A stretch of 64,000 nt of DNA from Bacillota bacterium (lineage in GTDB: Bacteria; Bacillota; Dethiobacteria; SKNC01). Shown piece after piece: positions 45,573 to 55,570 of the stretch (its first letter is position 1; every line of letters begins with the position of its first letter). Made by a program: the position numbers and the translations under genes. The notes beneath the pieces are model-generated. The model saw nothing but the letters and a program-made list of their open reading frames with translations. It was not told the origin of the DNA and did no database searches. The stretch spans positions 1-64,000 of the forward strand of contig SKNC01000040.1 in the NCBI GenBank assembly GCA_007120745.1, written 5' to 3'.

Positions 45573-46832
45573 CTACTCCTGCCGAACTCTTTTTATTCCT
45601 GCTCCGATCCTGTTAAATTTTTCCTCGATTTTTTCGTATCCCCGGTCGATATGCTCAATTCCGCTGACTGCGGTTTCACCTTCTGCCAGCAGCCCGGCGA
45701 TAATCAGAGCTGCGCCGGCTCTAAGGTCCGTTGCTTTCACCGGGGCACCGGTCAGGCCGCAGCCTCCTTCCACGATGGCGGACCTTCCGTCCACCCGGAT
45801 ATTGGCTCCCATCCGCTTCAGCTCATCCACGTGTTTAAACCTGCCCTCAAAAACATTTTCGGTAATGACGCTGGTTCCCCTGGCCCGGGTCATGATCGGC
45901 ATGAACAGCGCCTGAAGGTCCGTAGGCAGCCCGGGGTAAGGGAAGGTCTTAATGTTAATGGGTTGGGGGCAGGAACATCCCTTCACATGAATCCAGTCTT
46001 CTCCCACCTCCAGGTCCACCCCCAGCTCCTTCAATTTGGCGGTAACTGATTCCAGGTGCTTGGGAATAACTTCCTTGACCAGCACGTTCCCATTGGTGCT
46101 GGCCGCAGCCATAATAAAAGTGCCGGCCTCTATGCGGTCTGGAATGACCATGTGGGCCGTCCCCTGAAGTTTTTTGACTCCGCAGATTTTAATTTCATCC
46201 GTACCGGCGCCCACAATATCGGCGCCCATGGCGTTTAAAAAGTTGGCAATATCCACGATTTCCGGTTCTTTGGCCACGTTCTCCAGGACAGTTTTCCCCC
46301 GGGCAGTTACCGCAGCCAGCATCAAGTTGACGGTAGCCCCCACGCTGACTACATCCAGGTAAATCTGTGTTCCTGTCAGCTGCTCCGCCTCAATCTGGAT
46401 GAACCCGTGTTGAATGTCCACCCTGGCCCCCAGGGCCTGAAAACCTTTTATGTGCTGGTCTATGGGGCGAGGACCCAGGGGACAGCCCCCGGGCAGGGGG
46501 ATGACCGCCCTCTTAAAGCGGGTCAGGAGGCTTCCCAGGAAATAATAGGAGGCCCGAAGCTTGCTGACCAGCTCATAGGGAGCCTTCCAGCTGTGAACTT
46601 TTTCCGGGTAGATGGTTATACTTCTGGAACCGTTGGTCTTAACCTCGGCACCCAGGTACTGTATCAATTCTATTAAGGTAAAAATATCATCAATGTGTGG
46701 TAGGTTTTCTACCGTTACAGGAGTGTCTGCCATCAGTGCAGCGGGCAAAATGGCTACTGAAGAATTCTTGGCTCCGCTGGTTACCACTTCTCCTTCCAGG
46801 GTAACTGTTCCGTTTATCACAAAATGATCCAT
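45573..46832 (-). CDS. murA: UDP-N-acetylglucosamine 1-carboxyvinyltransferase
   Basis: First committed step of peptidoglycan synthesis and the target of fosfomycin. The 419-residue protein has K22 in SGAKNSSVAILPAAL and the catalytic C117 in PGGCPLGPRPIDQH. A cysteine at this site predicts fosfomycin sensitivity of the enzyme. Its placement after yycI links cell-wall precursor supply with the WalRK regulon genes. Confidence 0.96.
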   Translation of the reverse strand: MDHFVINGTVTLEGEVVTSGAKNSSVAILPAALMADTPVTVENLPHIDDIFTLIELIQYLGAEVKTNGSRSITIYPEKVHSWKAPYELVSKLRASYYFLGSLLTRFKRAVIPLPGGCPLGPRPIDQHIKGFQALGARVDIQHGFIQIEAEQLTGTQIYLDVVSVGATVNLMLAAVTARGKTVLENVAKEPEIVDIANFLNAMGADIVGAGTDEIKICGVKKLQGTAHMVIPDRIEAGTFIMAAASTNGNVLVKEVIPKHLESVTAKLKELGVDLEVGEDWIHVKGCSCPQPINIKTFPYPGLPTDLQALFMPIMTRARGTSVITENVFEGRFKHVDELKRMGANIRVDGRSAIVEGGCGLTGAPVKATDLRAGAALIIAGLLAEGETAVSGIEHIDRGYEKIEEKFNRIGAGIKRVRQE

Positions 46833-46976
46833 TCTAAAATGTGCCTCCCGTGCAAAATATATGGGCGTGTTATTTTAAACCTATTCTGCAGAAAGTGTCG
46901 TTTCCCTTCCTGATTTACAAAAATAAGTAAAGTGGGGATAAAAAATTCTCAGGGGTTCCGGATTCAAAAAGTAAAA

Positions 46977-47894
46977 TTAGAAAAGTTTATCCTCCATTCC
47001 CTCCTGTTCACCGGTGTACGCATTAATGTAATAAACCCTGCCGTTTGACAGGCGAATGCGCCAGACCGGAACCATATCCCACTTCTGAGCATCAAAGGCC
47101 TGGCTGTAGTATCCCAGATTCACTGATTCCACCGCCTGCCTTTCCGAAGAAGGGGAAAGAGTATCTGCCAGCCTGGACAGCGCTGCCGCCGCAGAAATGG
47201 TGCTGATTTCCTGCCCGCTGAAACCCTGAGGGTCCAGCCAATACATTTCCAGCTGCTGAATTCCCCGGGGGGTGATCCAAACGTTGAGGTATCCTCCGTA
47301 CAGGGAATGATTTTTATAAACCTGGTGATAGGTTGCCAGGTACCTGTCTTCTTCCAGGCAATATACCTCCTCCAGCCGGGCATCCGGTGGAAACAGCTGC
47401 ACATCCCGAAGAGCTTCTTCCGCCAAAGACACCGCCGCACTTTCGTCTAATTGGGATTCCTCAAAATTTTCGATTTCCCCGGGAGCCTCCGGTTCCTGCG
47501 GCTCCTGGGGAAATTCCTGGAGGAAGGAAATCCTGCCATTTTCCCAAAGGGAAAGCTTTTTTGACGACTGCTGATAAACACTGACCCTGCCTTCTTCCTC
47601 CGTCTCCAGTTGAATCGAAAGCTCCGGGTCTAATAAACCTGCGGTCAGGGTTTCCTGGTCCTGTATCCTGTTGCTGACGGTAAGAAAGGACATGGAGAAG
47701 GTCTGCCGTGAAAAAGATGCCTTTAATTCCAGGTTAACGGAATCCAGGTTGTCCCTGGCCTGCTCAACTTCTCTCTGGCTCACCACCCGGGAGGGAAAAT
47801 GCATATAGAATTCTTCCCAAATGCTGTATCCCAAAAAAAGATTTAGCGCCAGAAAAGTCAATATCAAGATGTTCTTGGCTCTGGACCATTCCAT
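46977..47894 (-). CDS. yycI: WalK regulatory protein YycI
   Basis: 305-residue membrane-anchored protein with one N-terminal helix (ILILTFLALNLFLGYSIW) and a large extracellular part with two regions resembling the YycH/YycI fold (YLATYHQVYKNHSLYGGYLNVWITPRGI and YINAYTGEQEGM). With YycH it restrains the WalK kinase in Bacillus. It follows yycH by 12 bases. Confidence 0.88.
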   Translation of the reverse strand: MEWSRAKNILILTFLALNLFLGYSIWEEFYMHFPSRVVSQREVEQARDNLDSVNLELKASFSRQTFSMSFLTVSNRIQDQETLTAGLLDPELSIQLETEEEGRVSVYQQSSKKLSLWENGRISFLQEFPQEPQEPEAPGEIENFEESQLDESAAVSLAEEALRDVQLFPPDARLEEVYCLEEDRYLATYHQVYKNHSLYGGYLNVWITPRGIQQLEMYWLDPQGFSGQEISTISAAAALSRLADTLSPSSERQAVESVNLGYYSQAFDAQKWDMVPVWRIRLSNGRVYYINAYTGEQEGMEDKLF

Positions 47895-47906
47895 GGTTAC
47901 ACCCCT

Positions 47907-49589
47907 CTATCTAAATTCCTGCAGCGGGAGCACTTCTCCGCTCCGTGCATTGACCTTTACTGTATACCTGTCGTCAATTTCTATGTTCCAGAAAGGCTGC
48001 AGAGATTCTTCACCGGATTTCGTCGCGGGTCTGTACAGCAGGTGTATTCCACTAACCCGCCTGGGATTTTCTTTCTGAAAGAACTCCGGTAAAGTAGTAT
48101 GCACCCGGGAAAGGGCTGCGGCCGCATCCACCTCCAGAAGGCTTTCAAGTCCCGGAGACAGCTGGTAGGTTTGGCAGGTATAACTGACCAGTCCCTGCCG
48201 GTCATACACCAGTTCTACGGTAAAGACTTCCGGGTCCAGGGCCAGCCCTCCGCAGTAGCCCTTCATTCTCATCTGGTAATATTCTTTGTTATCTATAAAT
48301 ACCGGTTTCAATTCATTAATTTTCAGCTGCACTTCATCAGGCAGTTCAACGTACAGGCTGACATACTCTGCTCCGATTTCCAAGGCTTCCCGGTAAGACA
48401 GCCTTTTTCCGGCAGCTCTCTGCAGGGGTGCTGTGTATTCCACCATCCCCTGGGAACTGATACGCAGGCCTTTTTGTCCGTCCGTAAAGATGATTGCCTC
48501 GTCTCTCTCCTTAATCTGCCTTACCAGGGAAAGGTCCAAAAAGAATTTTTTGGCCACTAATTCTGCATCTAAATCTCTGCTGAAGTAAAAGTCCGAAAGT
48601 GCAGGGACCGTATCCCACACGAATACTTCCTCAAAAACCATCTGTCCTTTCAAAGAAAATGGAGCTTCGACGATAAGGTCTGATAGAAGAGTATGGTCCG
48701 GCTCTTCCTGTTCAGACAGTTCCTTTAGTTGATTAAAGAGAGGGAAAACAGTTATATTCCAGTTTACCTGAAAGAAGTTTCCCTGGGAATCTTTACAAAA
48801 GACCAGGGGCTGTTCTCCGTAAACCAAATAAAAGGTTTGAATCAAGGGAAATTCCTGAACTCCTGTAAATGATATTTGGGCGGGGAAAAACAATTCGGCA
48901 TCAAAGGGGGCGTTAAAGGCTATTTCCAGATAAGGGTCACTCCCCTCCTCCAGCCCGGTAATAATTTCTTCCTGGTCAACCGATTTTAAGGTTACCGACT
49001 GCACCCTGCTCAGCTGTTGGATAAAGGAATCCCACAACAGCCTATACTTCTCTTGAAAAGGAGTAAATATATAACTTCTTCGGGGAGGATGTGAGGTTTC
49101 GTTAACTTCCTCTTCGGACTCAGGTTCGCGGTCAGCGGATCCGTTCCCTTGGTTTTCGTCCCCGTGGTTTTCCTGCTCCCCGGGTTCTTCCTCAGCAGGA
49201 GCCCCTGCCCCCGGGTCTTCACCCTGGACAGCTTCTTCGGTTTCTTCTTCAGGGACGCCTGCCTCCGTTTCTCCCACTTCTTCCGCTTCTTCTCCAGGGA
49301 TGCCCGCCCCCGTTTCCCCCGGCTCAGAAGATTCCTCTTCCCCGGTATCTTCCCGGGCTGGGATTTCCTCTATTCCAGACGGGTCAGGAGAAAGCTGCTC
49401 CGGGAAAAAGGCAATCTTTTTGGGAAGCAGCAGATTCACCACGGAGGAGGGTTCCCCCAGAGGTTCCCGCTCGTAAATGGGCAGGGTTATGGCCTCATAG
49501 TCGGGAGTTCCAAACCAGAGGTAATAGCTGAAAACAAGGCTTAAAAAAATTAAAAATGCCAGGAAACCGGTTTTATATTTCTCCCACAT
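47907..49589 (-). CDS. yycH: WalK regulatory protein YycH with acidic insertion
   Basis: Membrane-anchored regulator of WalK: one N-terminal helix, then an extracellular region. At about 560 residues it is longer than the common 450. The difference is a Glu/Gly/Pro-rich low-complexity stretch of about 100 residues (about 70-170) containing imperfect repeats such as GETGAGIPGEEAEEV and GETEAGVPEEETEEA. I start at ATG 49587-49589 (MWEKYKTGF), eight bases after AAGGTGA; this overlaps the end of walK by 17 bases. A GTG at 49601 is the alternative. Confidence 0.88.
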   Translation of the reverse strand: MWEKYKTGFLAFLIFLSLVFSYYLWFGTPDYEAITLPIYEREPLGEPSSVVNLLLPKKIAFFPEQLSPDPSGIEEIPAREDTGEEESSEPGETGAGIPGEEAEEVGETEAGVPEEETEEAVQGEDPGAGAPAEEEPGEQENHGDENQGNGSADREPESEEEVNETSHPPRRSYIFTPFQEKYRLLWDSFIQQLSRVQSVTLKSVDQEEIITGLEEGSDPYLEIAFNAPFDAELFFPAQISFTGVQEFPLIQTFYLVYGEQPLVFCKDSQGNFFQVNWNITVFPLFNQLKELSEQEEPDHTLLSDLIVEAPFSLKGQMVFEEVFVWDTVPALSDFYFSRDLDAELVAKKFFLDLSLVRQIKERDEAIIFTDGQKGLRISSQGMVEYTAPLQRAAGKRLSYREALEIGAEYVSLYVELPDEVQLKINELKPVFIDNKEYYQMRMKGYCGGLALDPEVFTVELVYDRQGLVSYTCQTYQLSPGLESLLEVDAAAALSRVHTTLPEFFQKENPRRVSGIHLLYRPATKSGEESLQPFWNIEIDDRYTVKVNARSGEVLPLQEFR

Positions 49590-51381
49590 GTAAAGAATCA
49601 CCTTCTTCCAGGTCCTGAGCCAGGGGGAGGGTGAAACTTACCCGGGTCCCCTGCCCAACACTGCTTTCCACCTGCATGCGGCCTCCATGGGCCTCGATAA
49701 TTTGACGGGCAATGGAAAGGCCCAGTCCGGTTCCCCCGTGGTCCCGGGAACGGGTCTTATCCACCCGGTAAAAACGTTCGAATACCCGGGTAAGGTCTTC
49801 CGGAGGGATACCACTGCCGGTATCCTCTATAGATACGGTCACGTCTCCTTCCTCTACCACCGCCCTGAGGGTTATTAGGCCCTCCGGTGGAGTGTACTGG
49901 CGGGCATTGCTCAGAAGGTTTAACAGCACCTGCTTGATACGGTCCCTGTCCAGGAAAAGAGCCGGTAGGTCATGGGGAATTTGAATGCTCCAGTATAACC
50001 GGGCCTCCTCCAGTTCCACTGCTACCTGCTCAAAGGTTTCCTCTGCCAGTTTTTTAACGTCTACCCATTCCTTATTCCAGCGGACCTGTTGGTAGTCCAG
50101 CCGGGAAAGAATCAAAAGGTCCTGCACCAGCCGAACCATCCGGTCGGTTTCATTTTCCACCACCCGGAGAAACCTGTGCTGCAGGCTCATGTCATCCATG
50201 GGATTGTCTACCAGGGCTTCCACGTAGCTTTTTATGGTGGTCAAGGGGGTCCTCAGTTCGTGGGATACGTTGGCCACAAACTCCTGCTGAAGCTGGCTTA
50301 GTTTTCTCTCCCGGGTAATGTCATGCAGAACCACCAGAAGCCCGCTCAAAGAACCCTCCCGGGTTTTAAAGGGGGCAAAATAAGCTTTTAGAATTTTTTC
50401 CTCCTGTTCGCCCCAGGGCAGCTCTTTTACCAGCTGTTCCTCCTGCTCCAGGCAGTGCCAATAATCCTCCTGGGGAAAAATGTTATAAAAAAGCTTTTGA
50501 GCATATTCTTGTGACGGGCCCTCTTTCATCCCCAGCATCACTTTCGCCGCTGGATTCATATGAATCAGGGCCCCCTGGCGGTTAAAGGCCAGGATTCCGT
50601 CAGTCATATAAGTAAGGATTGCATCTCCCTTGCTTTTTTCCGAGGATATTTCTTTCAGGGTTTCGTCCAGCTGCTGCGCCAGGTGGTTGAACATCATGCC
50701 CAGCTGACCAATCTCATCATCTTCTTTTACGGAAATTTTCTGGCTGAAATCCCCGGAGGCCATCTTTTCCGCCTTTGAAGTAATGGTTTGGATGGGGACG
50801 GTGATGGTCTTGGTCAGAACAAAACCCAGGGAGGCGGTTATGGCCATCACCAGAAGCCCGCCGGACAGGAGAATGACCCGAATCTGCCTCATGGTATTAT
50901 CCAGGCTTTCCAAAGAGCCTACCAGGTACACTACCCCTACCACATTCTGCCCTGTTTTTACCGGCAGGGCCAGGTATTTTGTCCTCTGGTTGGAATCCGG
51001 AACCACCCTCAGATCCTCGCTTTTATGTCCCGTCAGAGCCCGGGTTACCTCCTGGTGAACAATTCTTCTGCCCAAAAGTTCCGTATCTTCACTGTTGCTG
51101 CTGATGACTCTTCCAAAGCCGTCCAGCACCATGATTTCCGTTCCCGCCTGGATTCCAAATCCTTTTACCAGGTCATGTATGTAAAGTTCTGCCTGCTCAT
51201 CTACCAGGTGCCTCCGGACAAAACTGGCTAAAAGCTCCCCCTGGGTCTCCAGGGAGTCCGAAAAGTCCTTTAAGTAGTATTCCTCAATGCCCTGAAGCAG
51301 ATAAACCCCAAAAAACTGCATGGCAAAAAGAATGAGAAGGGTATACATGAGCGCAATTTTCCACTGCATGCTTTTAAACAT
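49573..51381 (-). CDS. walK: Sensor histidine kinase WalK
   Basis: Essential cell-wall homeostasis kinase. Order: membrane helix (about 8-30), extracellular Cache/PAS-like domain (about 35-165), second helix (about 168-190), HAMP (190-243), PAS (about 250-355), HisKA with H374 in VSHELRTPLTTIKSY, and the ATPase domain with NARQYTPPEG and GGTGLGLSIA. The 602-residue length is typical. The start overlaps the end of walR by eight bases. Confidence 0.96.
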   Translation of the reverse strand: MFKSMQWKIALMYTLLILFAMQFFGVYLLQGIEEYYLKDFSDSLETQGELLASFVRRHLVDEQAELYIHDLVKGFGIQAGTEIMVLDGFGRVISSNSEDTELLGRRIVHQEVTRALTGHKSEDLRVVPDSNQRTKYLALPVKTGQNVVGVVYLVGSLESLDNTMRQIRVILLSGGLLVMAITASLGFVLTKTITVPIQTITSKAEKMASGDFSQKISVKEDDEIGQLGMMFNHLAQQLDETLKEISSEKSKGDAILTYMTDGILAFNRQGALIHMNPAAKVMLGMKEGPSQEYAQKLFYNIFPQEDYWHCLEQEEQLVKELPWGEQEEKILKAYFAPFKTREGSLSGLLVVLHDITRERKLSQLQQEFVANVSHELRTPLTTIKSYVEALVDNPMDDMSLQHRFLRVVENETDRMVRLVQDLLILSRLDYQQVRWNKEWVDVKKLAEETFEQVAVELEEARLYWSIQIPHDLPALFLDRDRIKQVLLNLLSNARQYTPPEGLITLRAVVEEGDVTVSIEDTGSGIPPEDLTRVFERFYRVDKTRSRDHGGTGLGLSIARQIIEAHGGRMQVESSVGQGTRVSFTLPLAQDLEEGDSLHVGEI

Positions 51382-52066
51382 GTTCCGGCCTCCTCAAATA
51401 ATAACCGATGCCCCTTTTAGTCCGAATGTAATCAGGACGGCTGGGATCCTCCTCCACCTTCTCCCGCAGCCGCCGTACCGTCACATCCACGGTACGGTCA
51501 TCACCGCAGTAGTCATGTCCCCAAACATCTGACAGGAGCTTACCCCGGGTAAAAACACATCCGGCATTTCTTGCCAGGTAGGTGAGCAGTTCAAATTCCC
51601 GGTAGGTCAGTTCCACCAACAGCCCGTTTTTTCTCACCTCTACAGTGTCCAGGTTGATTTCCAGGCTTCCACACTTCATGACTTCCTGTTCCTGCAGGCT
51701 GCCTTCCGCCCTCCTCAGGATTGCCCTGACCCGGGCCGTCAGTTCCCGGGCACCAAAGGGCTTGGTCACATAATCGTCGGCTCCCAGTTCCAATCCCAGC
51801 ACCTTGTCCGTTTCAGTTTCCTTTGCGGTAAGCATCAAAATGGGAACGGAAAGCCGCTTTCGTATTTCCCTGCAGACTGCAAATCCGTCTTTTTTGGGAA
51901 GCATGATATCCAGGATTACCAGGTCAGGCCTGTCCCGAAAGGTGATATTTACAGCCTCTTCCCCGTCATAAGCCACCAGAACCTTATACCCTTCCTGTTC
52001 CAGGTTGTACTTAATTATGTCGGCAATTGGTTTTTCGTCATCTACCACTAGTATCTTTGCCTGCAC
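51374..52066 (-). CDS. walR: Response regulator WalR
   Basis: OmpR-family regulator of autolysins and cell-wall genes. The receiver domain has acidic residues in VVDDEKPIAD, phospho-acceptor D53 in LVILDIMLPKKDG and K in TKPFGARE. The C-terminal winged helix ends SRPDYIRTKRGIGYYLRRP. The start is GTG after GGAGGG. First gene of walR-walK-yycH-yycI. Confidence 0.97.
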   Translation of the reverse strand: MQAKILVVDDEKPIADIIKYNLEQEGYKVLVAYDGEEAVNITFRDRPDLVILDIMLPKKDGFAVCREIRKRLSVPILMLTAKETETDKVLGLELGADDYVTKPFGARELTARVRAILRRAEGSLQEQEVMKCGSLEINLDTVEVRKNGLLVELTYREFELLTYLARNAGCVFTRGKLLSDVWGHDYCGDDRTVDVTVRRLREKVEEDPSRPDYIRTKRGIGYYLRRPEHV

Positions 52067-52114
52067 CTTGAGCCCTCCAGAATTTCTGATGATGCATTTT
52101 TATTTCTACATCAA

Positions 52115-52123
52115 ATTATAGCA
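52115..52123 (-). promoter_or_regulatory. walR promoter with extended -10
   Basis: On the minus strand TGCTATAAT (52115-52123) is an extended -10 element about 50 bases before walR. No good -35 is present, as expected for this promoter type. It lies downstream of the terminator at 52153-52170, so walR is independent of the preceding gene. Confidence 0.5.
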
Positions 52124-52152
52124 CAACCTTAAAAAGTCCGCATAAAAAAAAC

Positions 52153-52170
52153 GCGCGGCTGATGCCGCGC
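52153..52170. terminator. Terminator between the G5/M23 gene and walR
   Basis: Perfect 7-bp GC stem GCGCGGC/GCCGCGC with a four-base loop. It is flanked by T-rich sequence on both strands (eight T on the minus strand, five on the plus), so it can work in both directions. Confidence 0.88.
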
Positions 52171-52234
52171 TTTTTAAAAAATATATTAAGAGGGGGTCAA
52201 ACTCCAACTTATGTATGTATTTTACCCTCTCAAT

Positions 52235-52273
52235 GTTACAAACAAATTACAGAAGCATAAATATTCTGTTACA
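52235..52273 (-). promoter_or_regulatory. Three WalR-type half-sites in helical phase
   Basis: On the minus strand: TGTAAC (52268-52273), TGTAAT (52246-52251) and TGTAAC (52235-52240). The last two are separated by five bases and form an exact WalR box (TGTWAH-N5-TGTWAH). The first lies 22 bases from the second, two further helical turns. They sit 20 bases past the stop of the G5/M23 gene and upstream of the terminator before walR. Confidence 0.55.
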
Positions 52274-52292
52274 TTTAGACTTTTTTTACTTT

Positions 52293-53675
52293 TTAATAAT
52301 AACGCATGGGGTTCACCCGGGTGCCGTTAATCCTGATTTCAAAATGCACATGGGATCCTGTTGCATTTCCTGTTGCTCCCATACGGGCGATTTGCTGACC
52401 CTTTGTTACCCGGGTTCCTACGCTGACCAGGTTGGAAGAGTTATGAGCATACAGAGTGCTTACTCCACCCCCGTGATCAATAATCACAGTCCTTCCGTAG
52501 CCGCCGGAGAAACCGGAAAAGGTTACTACTCCGCTGTCAGCAGCATATATGGCAGTTCCTCTCGGTCCCGAAATATCAATACCGTAGTGATATCCTCCCC
52601 ACCTTGGACCAAAATATGAACTGATTCTTCTGGAGGCAGAAGGCCATCCAAAGCGTCCCGATGGATTTATGCTGACATTGGAACTGGGGGCGCTGGGCCT
52701 GGCTGTACCCTTTACTACCTCCCGGGTTACAGGTTCTTTAATGATATCTTCATGAACAGCCTCTCTATCAATTTCTACTCCGTTTTTCGAAGTAACCCTG
52801 TAGGTCACTTCCTTCAGTCCATGTTCTCCCTCTTCATTCACTCTAGTTTGTGTGTGAAGCAGCCGGGAACTGTAGGTGGTATTGGTTTTAAAGGGTATCC
52901 TTTCTTCCCTGAGAATTTCCTCTACTACCACCACATTCACCAGCTTTTCTACTACATTCAGGTTTAATTCCTCTCCGATTTGCAGAAAGTCCCCATTTAA
53001 CTGAGGGTTGAGATCCCTGAGTTCGCTGGTTCCCAGGTTGTTTCTGGAGGCAATCTCCGACAGGGTATCTCCCCGGGAAACCAGGTAAACCTGCCGGCGA
53101 TTTCTTCCTTCCAACAGCACCTGCGCCACATCTTCGGCATCCAATATCCGGGTGGGATCCGCCAGCACAGGGGTAAGGGTAATGTCATCTTCAATAGTTA
53201 CTTCAATTAGAGTTTCTTCCTCTTGAACGTAGTATTCCTTCACCAGCTGAATCACTTTATTGTATTCCGCTTCATCCTTCACCAGAAAAGTAGTGGTACC
53301 GTTAATGGTAATTTCGCAGGCCTCTGCTTTATACGCAAGAGCATCCTTTAGCTGTGCCATAACTTTTTCCGGTTCCTCCGTCAGGGACTTGTCCCTGACC
53401 GGTTGGGCAGAGATTCTGCCCACCTGCACAACGTCCATTCCGTAAAGCTCTTCGGCTTCCTCCTGCAGCTGGAGCACAAAGTCCCTGACTTCCACCGGAT
53501 CCTTAATGCTTCCCACAACCTGTCCATCCAGGTACACCTGGTAGTAAAAGCTGCCGAAATAGTCATGCAGTGCAAAAGCACCGGCGATGAGCAGGATAAC
53601 CAGCATAACCCCCGCCACGGGCTTTGCTGCCCTAATCAATCGACGGTGTAAATCTCCATTCCTCTCAAATGTCAT
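52293..53675 (-). CDS. G5-LysM-M23 cell-wall endopeptidase
   Basis: 460-residue exported hydrolase. One N-terminal helix (about 18-37), an alpha/beta region of unknown fold (40-195), LysM (about 200-243, VSRGDTLSEIASRNNLGTSELRDLN), G5 domain (about 255-330) and the M23 peptidase domain with HxxxD in GYHYGIDISG and HxH in GSHVHFEI, so it should be active. Position directly upstream of walR is typical of Clostridia and suggests WalR control. The nearby WalR-type boxes lie at its 3-prime side, not before its start. Confidence 0.92.
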   Translation of the reverse strand: MTFERNGDLHRRLIRAAKPVAGVMLVILLIAGAFALHDYFGSFYYQVYLDGQVVGSIKDPVEVRDFVLQLQEEAEELYGMDVVQVGRISAQPVRDKSLTEEPEKVMAQLKDALAYKAEACEITINGTTTFLVKDEAEYNKVIQLVKEYYVQEEETLIEVTIEDDITLTPVLADPTRILDAEDVAQVLLEGRNRRQVYLVSRGDTLSEIASRNNLGTSELRDLNPQLNGDFLQIGEELNLNVVEKLVNVVVVEEILREERIPFKTNTTYSSRLLHTQTRVNEEGEHGLKEVTYRVTSKNGVEIDREAVHEDIIKEPVTREVVKGTARPSAPSSNVSINPSGRFGWPSASRRISSYFGPRWGGYHYGIDISGPRGTAIYAADSGVVTFSGFSGGYGRTVIIDHGGGVSTLYAHNSSNLVSVGTRVTKGQQIARMGATGNATGSHVHFEIRINGTRVNPMRYY

Positions 53676-53828
53676 CCTAAAACCTCCGTTTTCTAAAAGC
53701 CGGAGCAGAAAAATGTAAAAAAATAGGTTATAAAGAGAATCTAACCTGTTAACCCATATTTATATTTCGCTAAATTTAATTAAATTCCTTCCAAAATCAG
53801 AGGAAATTATTAAAAAAAATTAAAAATT

Positions 53829-53854
53829 AAAGAAGCAGCAGGAGCTGCTTCTTT
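53829..53854 (-). terminator. Terminator of the tRNA-Glu gene
   Basis: Perfect 11-bp stem AAAGAAGCAGC/GCTGCTTCTTT with a tetraloop, followed on the minus strand by AATTTTTAATTTTTTTT. It starts seven bases after the tRNA 3-prime end. Confidence 0.9.
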
Positions 53855-53860
53855 AAATAT

Positions 53861-53935
53861 TGGTGACCCCTACGGGAATCGAACCCGTGTTACCGCCTTG
53901 AAAGGGCGGTGTCTTAACCGCTTGACCAAGGGGCC
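53861..53935 (-). tRNA. trnE: tRNA-Glu (anticodon TTC)
   Basis: 75 bases including an encoded CCA. Acceptor arms GGCCCCT/AGGGGTC pair with one G-T. The anticodon arm is CCGCC-CTTTCAA-GGCGG with anticodon TTC in the loop. The T arm is CGGGTTCGAATCCCG. It stands alone between purA and the G5/M23 gene. Confidence 0.97.
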
Positions 53936-54032
53936 ACAAAATATTAATTATTTTTAATTTTTTCAAAATTTTTGGTGACGGTTTTGCTCTCACAAGTTCA
54001 AATAATACAATAATTTTTTTGATTTGTCAATA

Positions 54033-55367
<1,335 letters not shown>

Positions 55368-55441
55368 TTATTTATGCAAATCATTCTTTGCTTATGTTAA
55401 ACTCAAAAAAATAAAACATGAAAAAAACATCAACCTACGAG

Positions 55442-55470
55442 ATAATACCAGAATGTCCTCTTCATGTCAA
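55442..55470 (-). promoter_or_regulatory. Sigma-A promoter of purA
   Basis: On the minus strand TTGACA (55465-55470), 17 bases, TATTAT (55442-55447). This leaves a leader of about 110 bases. I looked for a purine riboswitch core in the leader and did not find one. Confidence 0.7.
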
Positions 55471-55570
55471 GGAATATGGCCTTCTTTTATAGTTACTCTA
55501 AGGATAATGTCATGTTGATTTTACTCTGAAGTGTCACCGGTGAGAACGTAAAATCTTCAATGAAAATACA

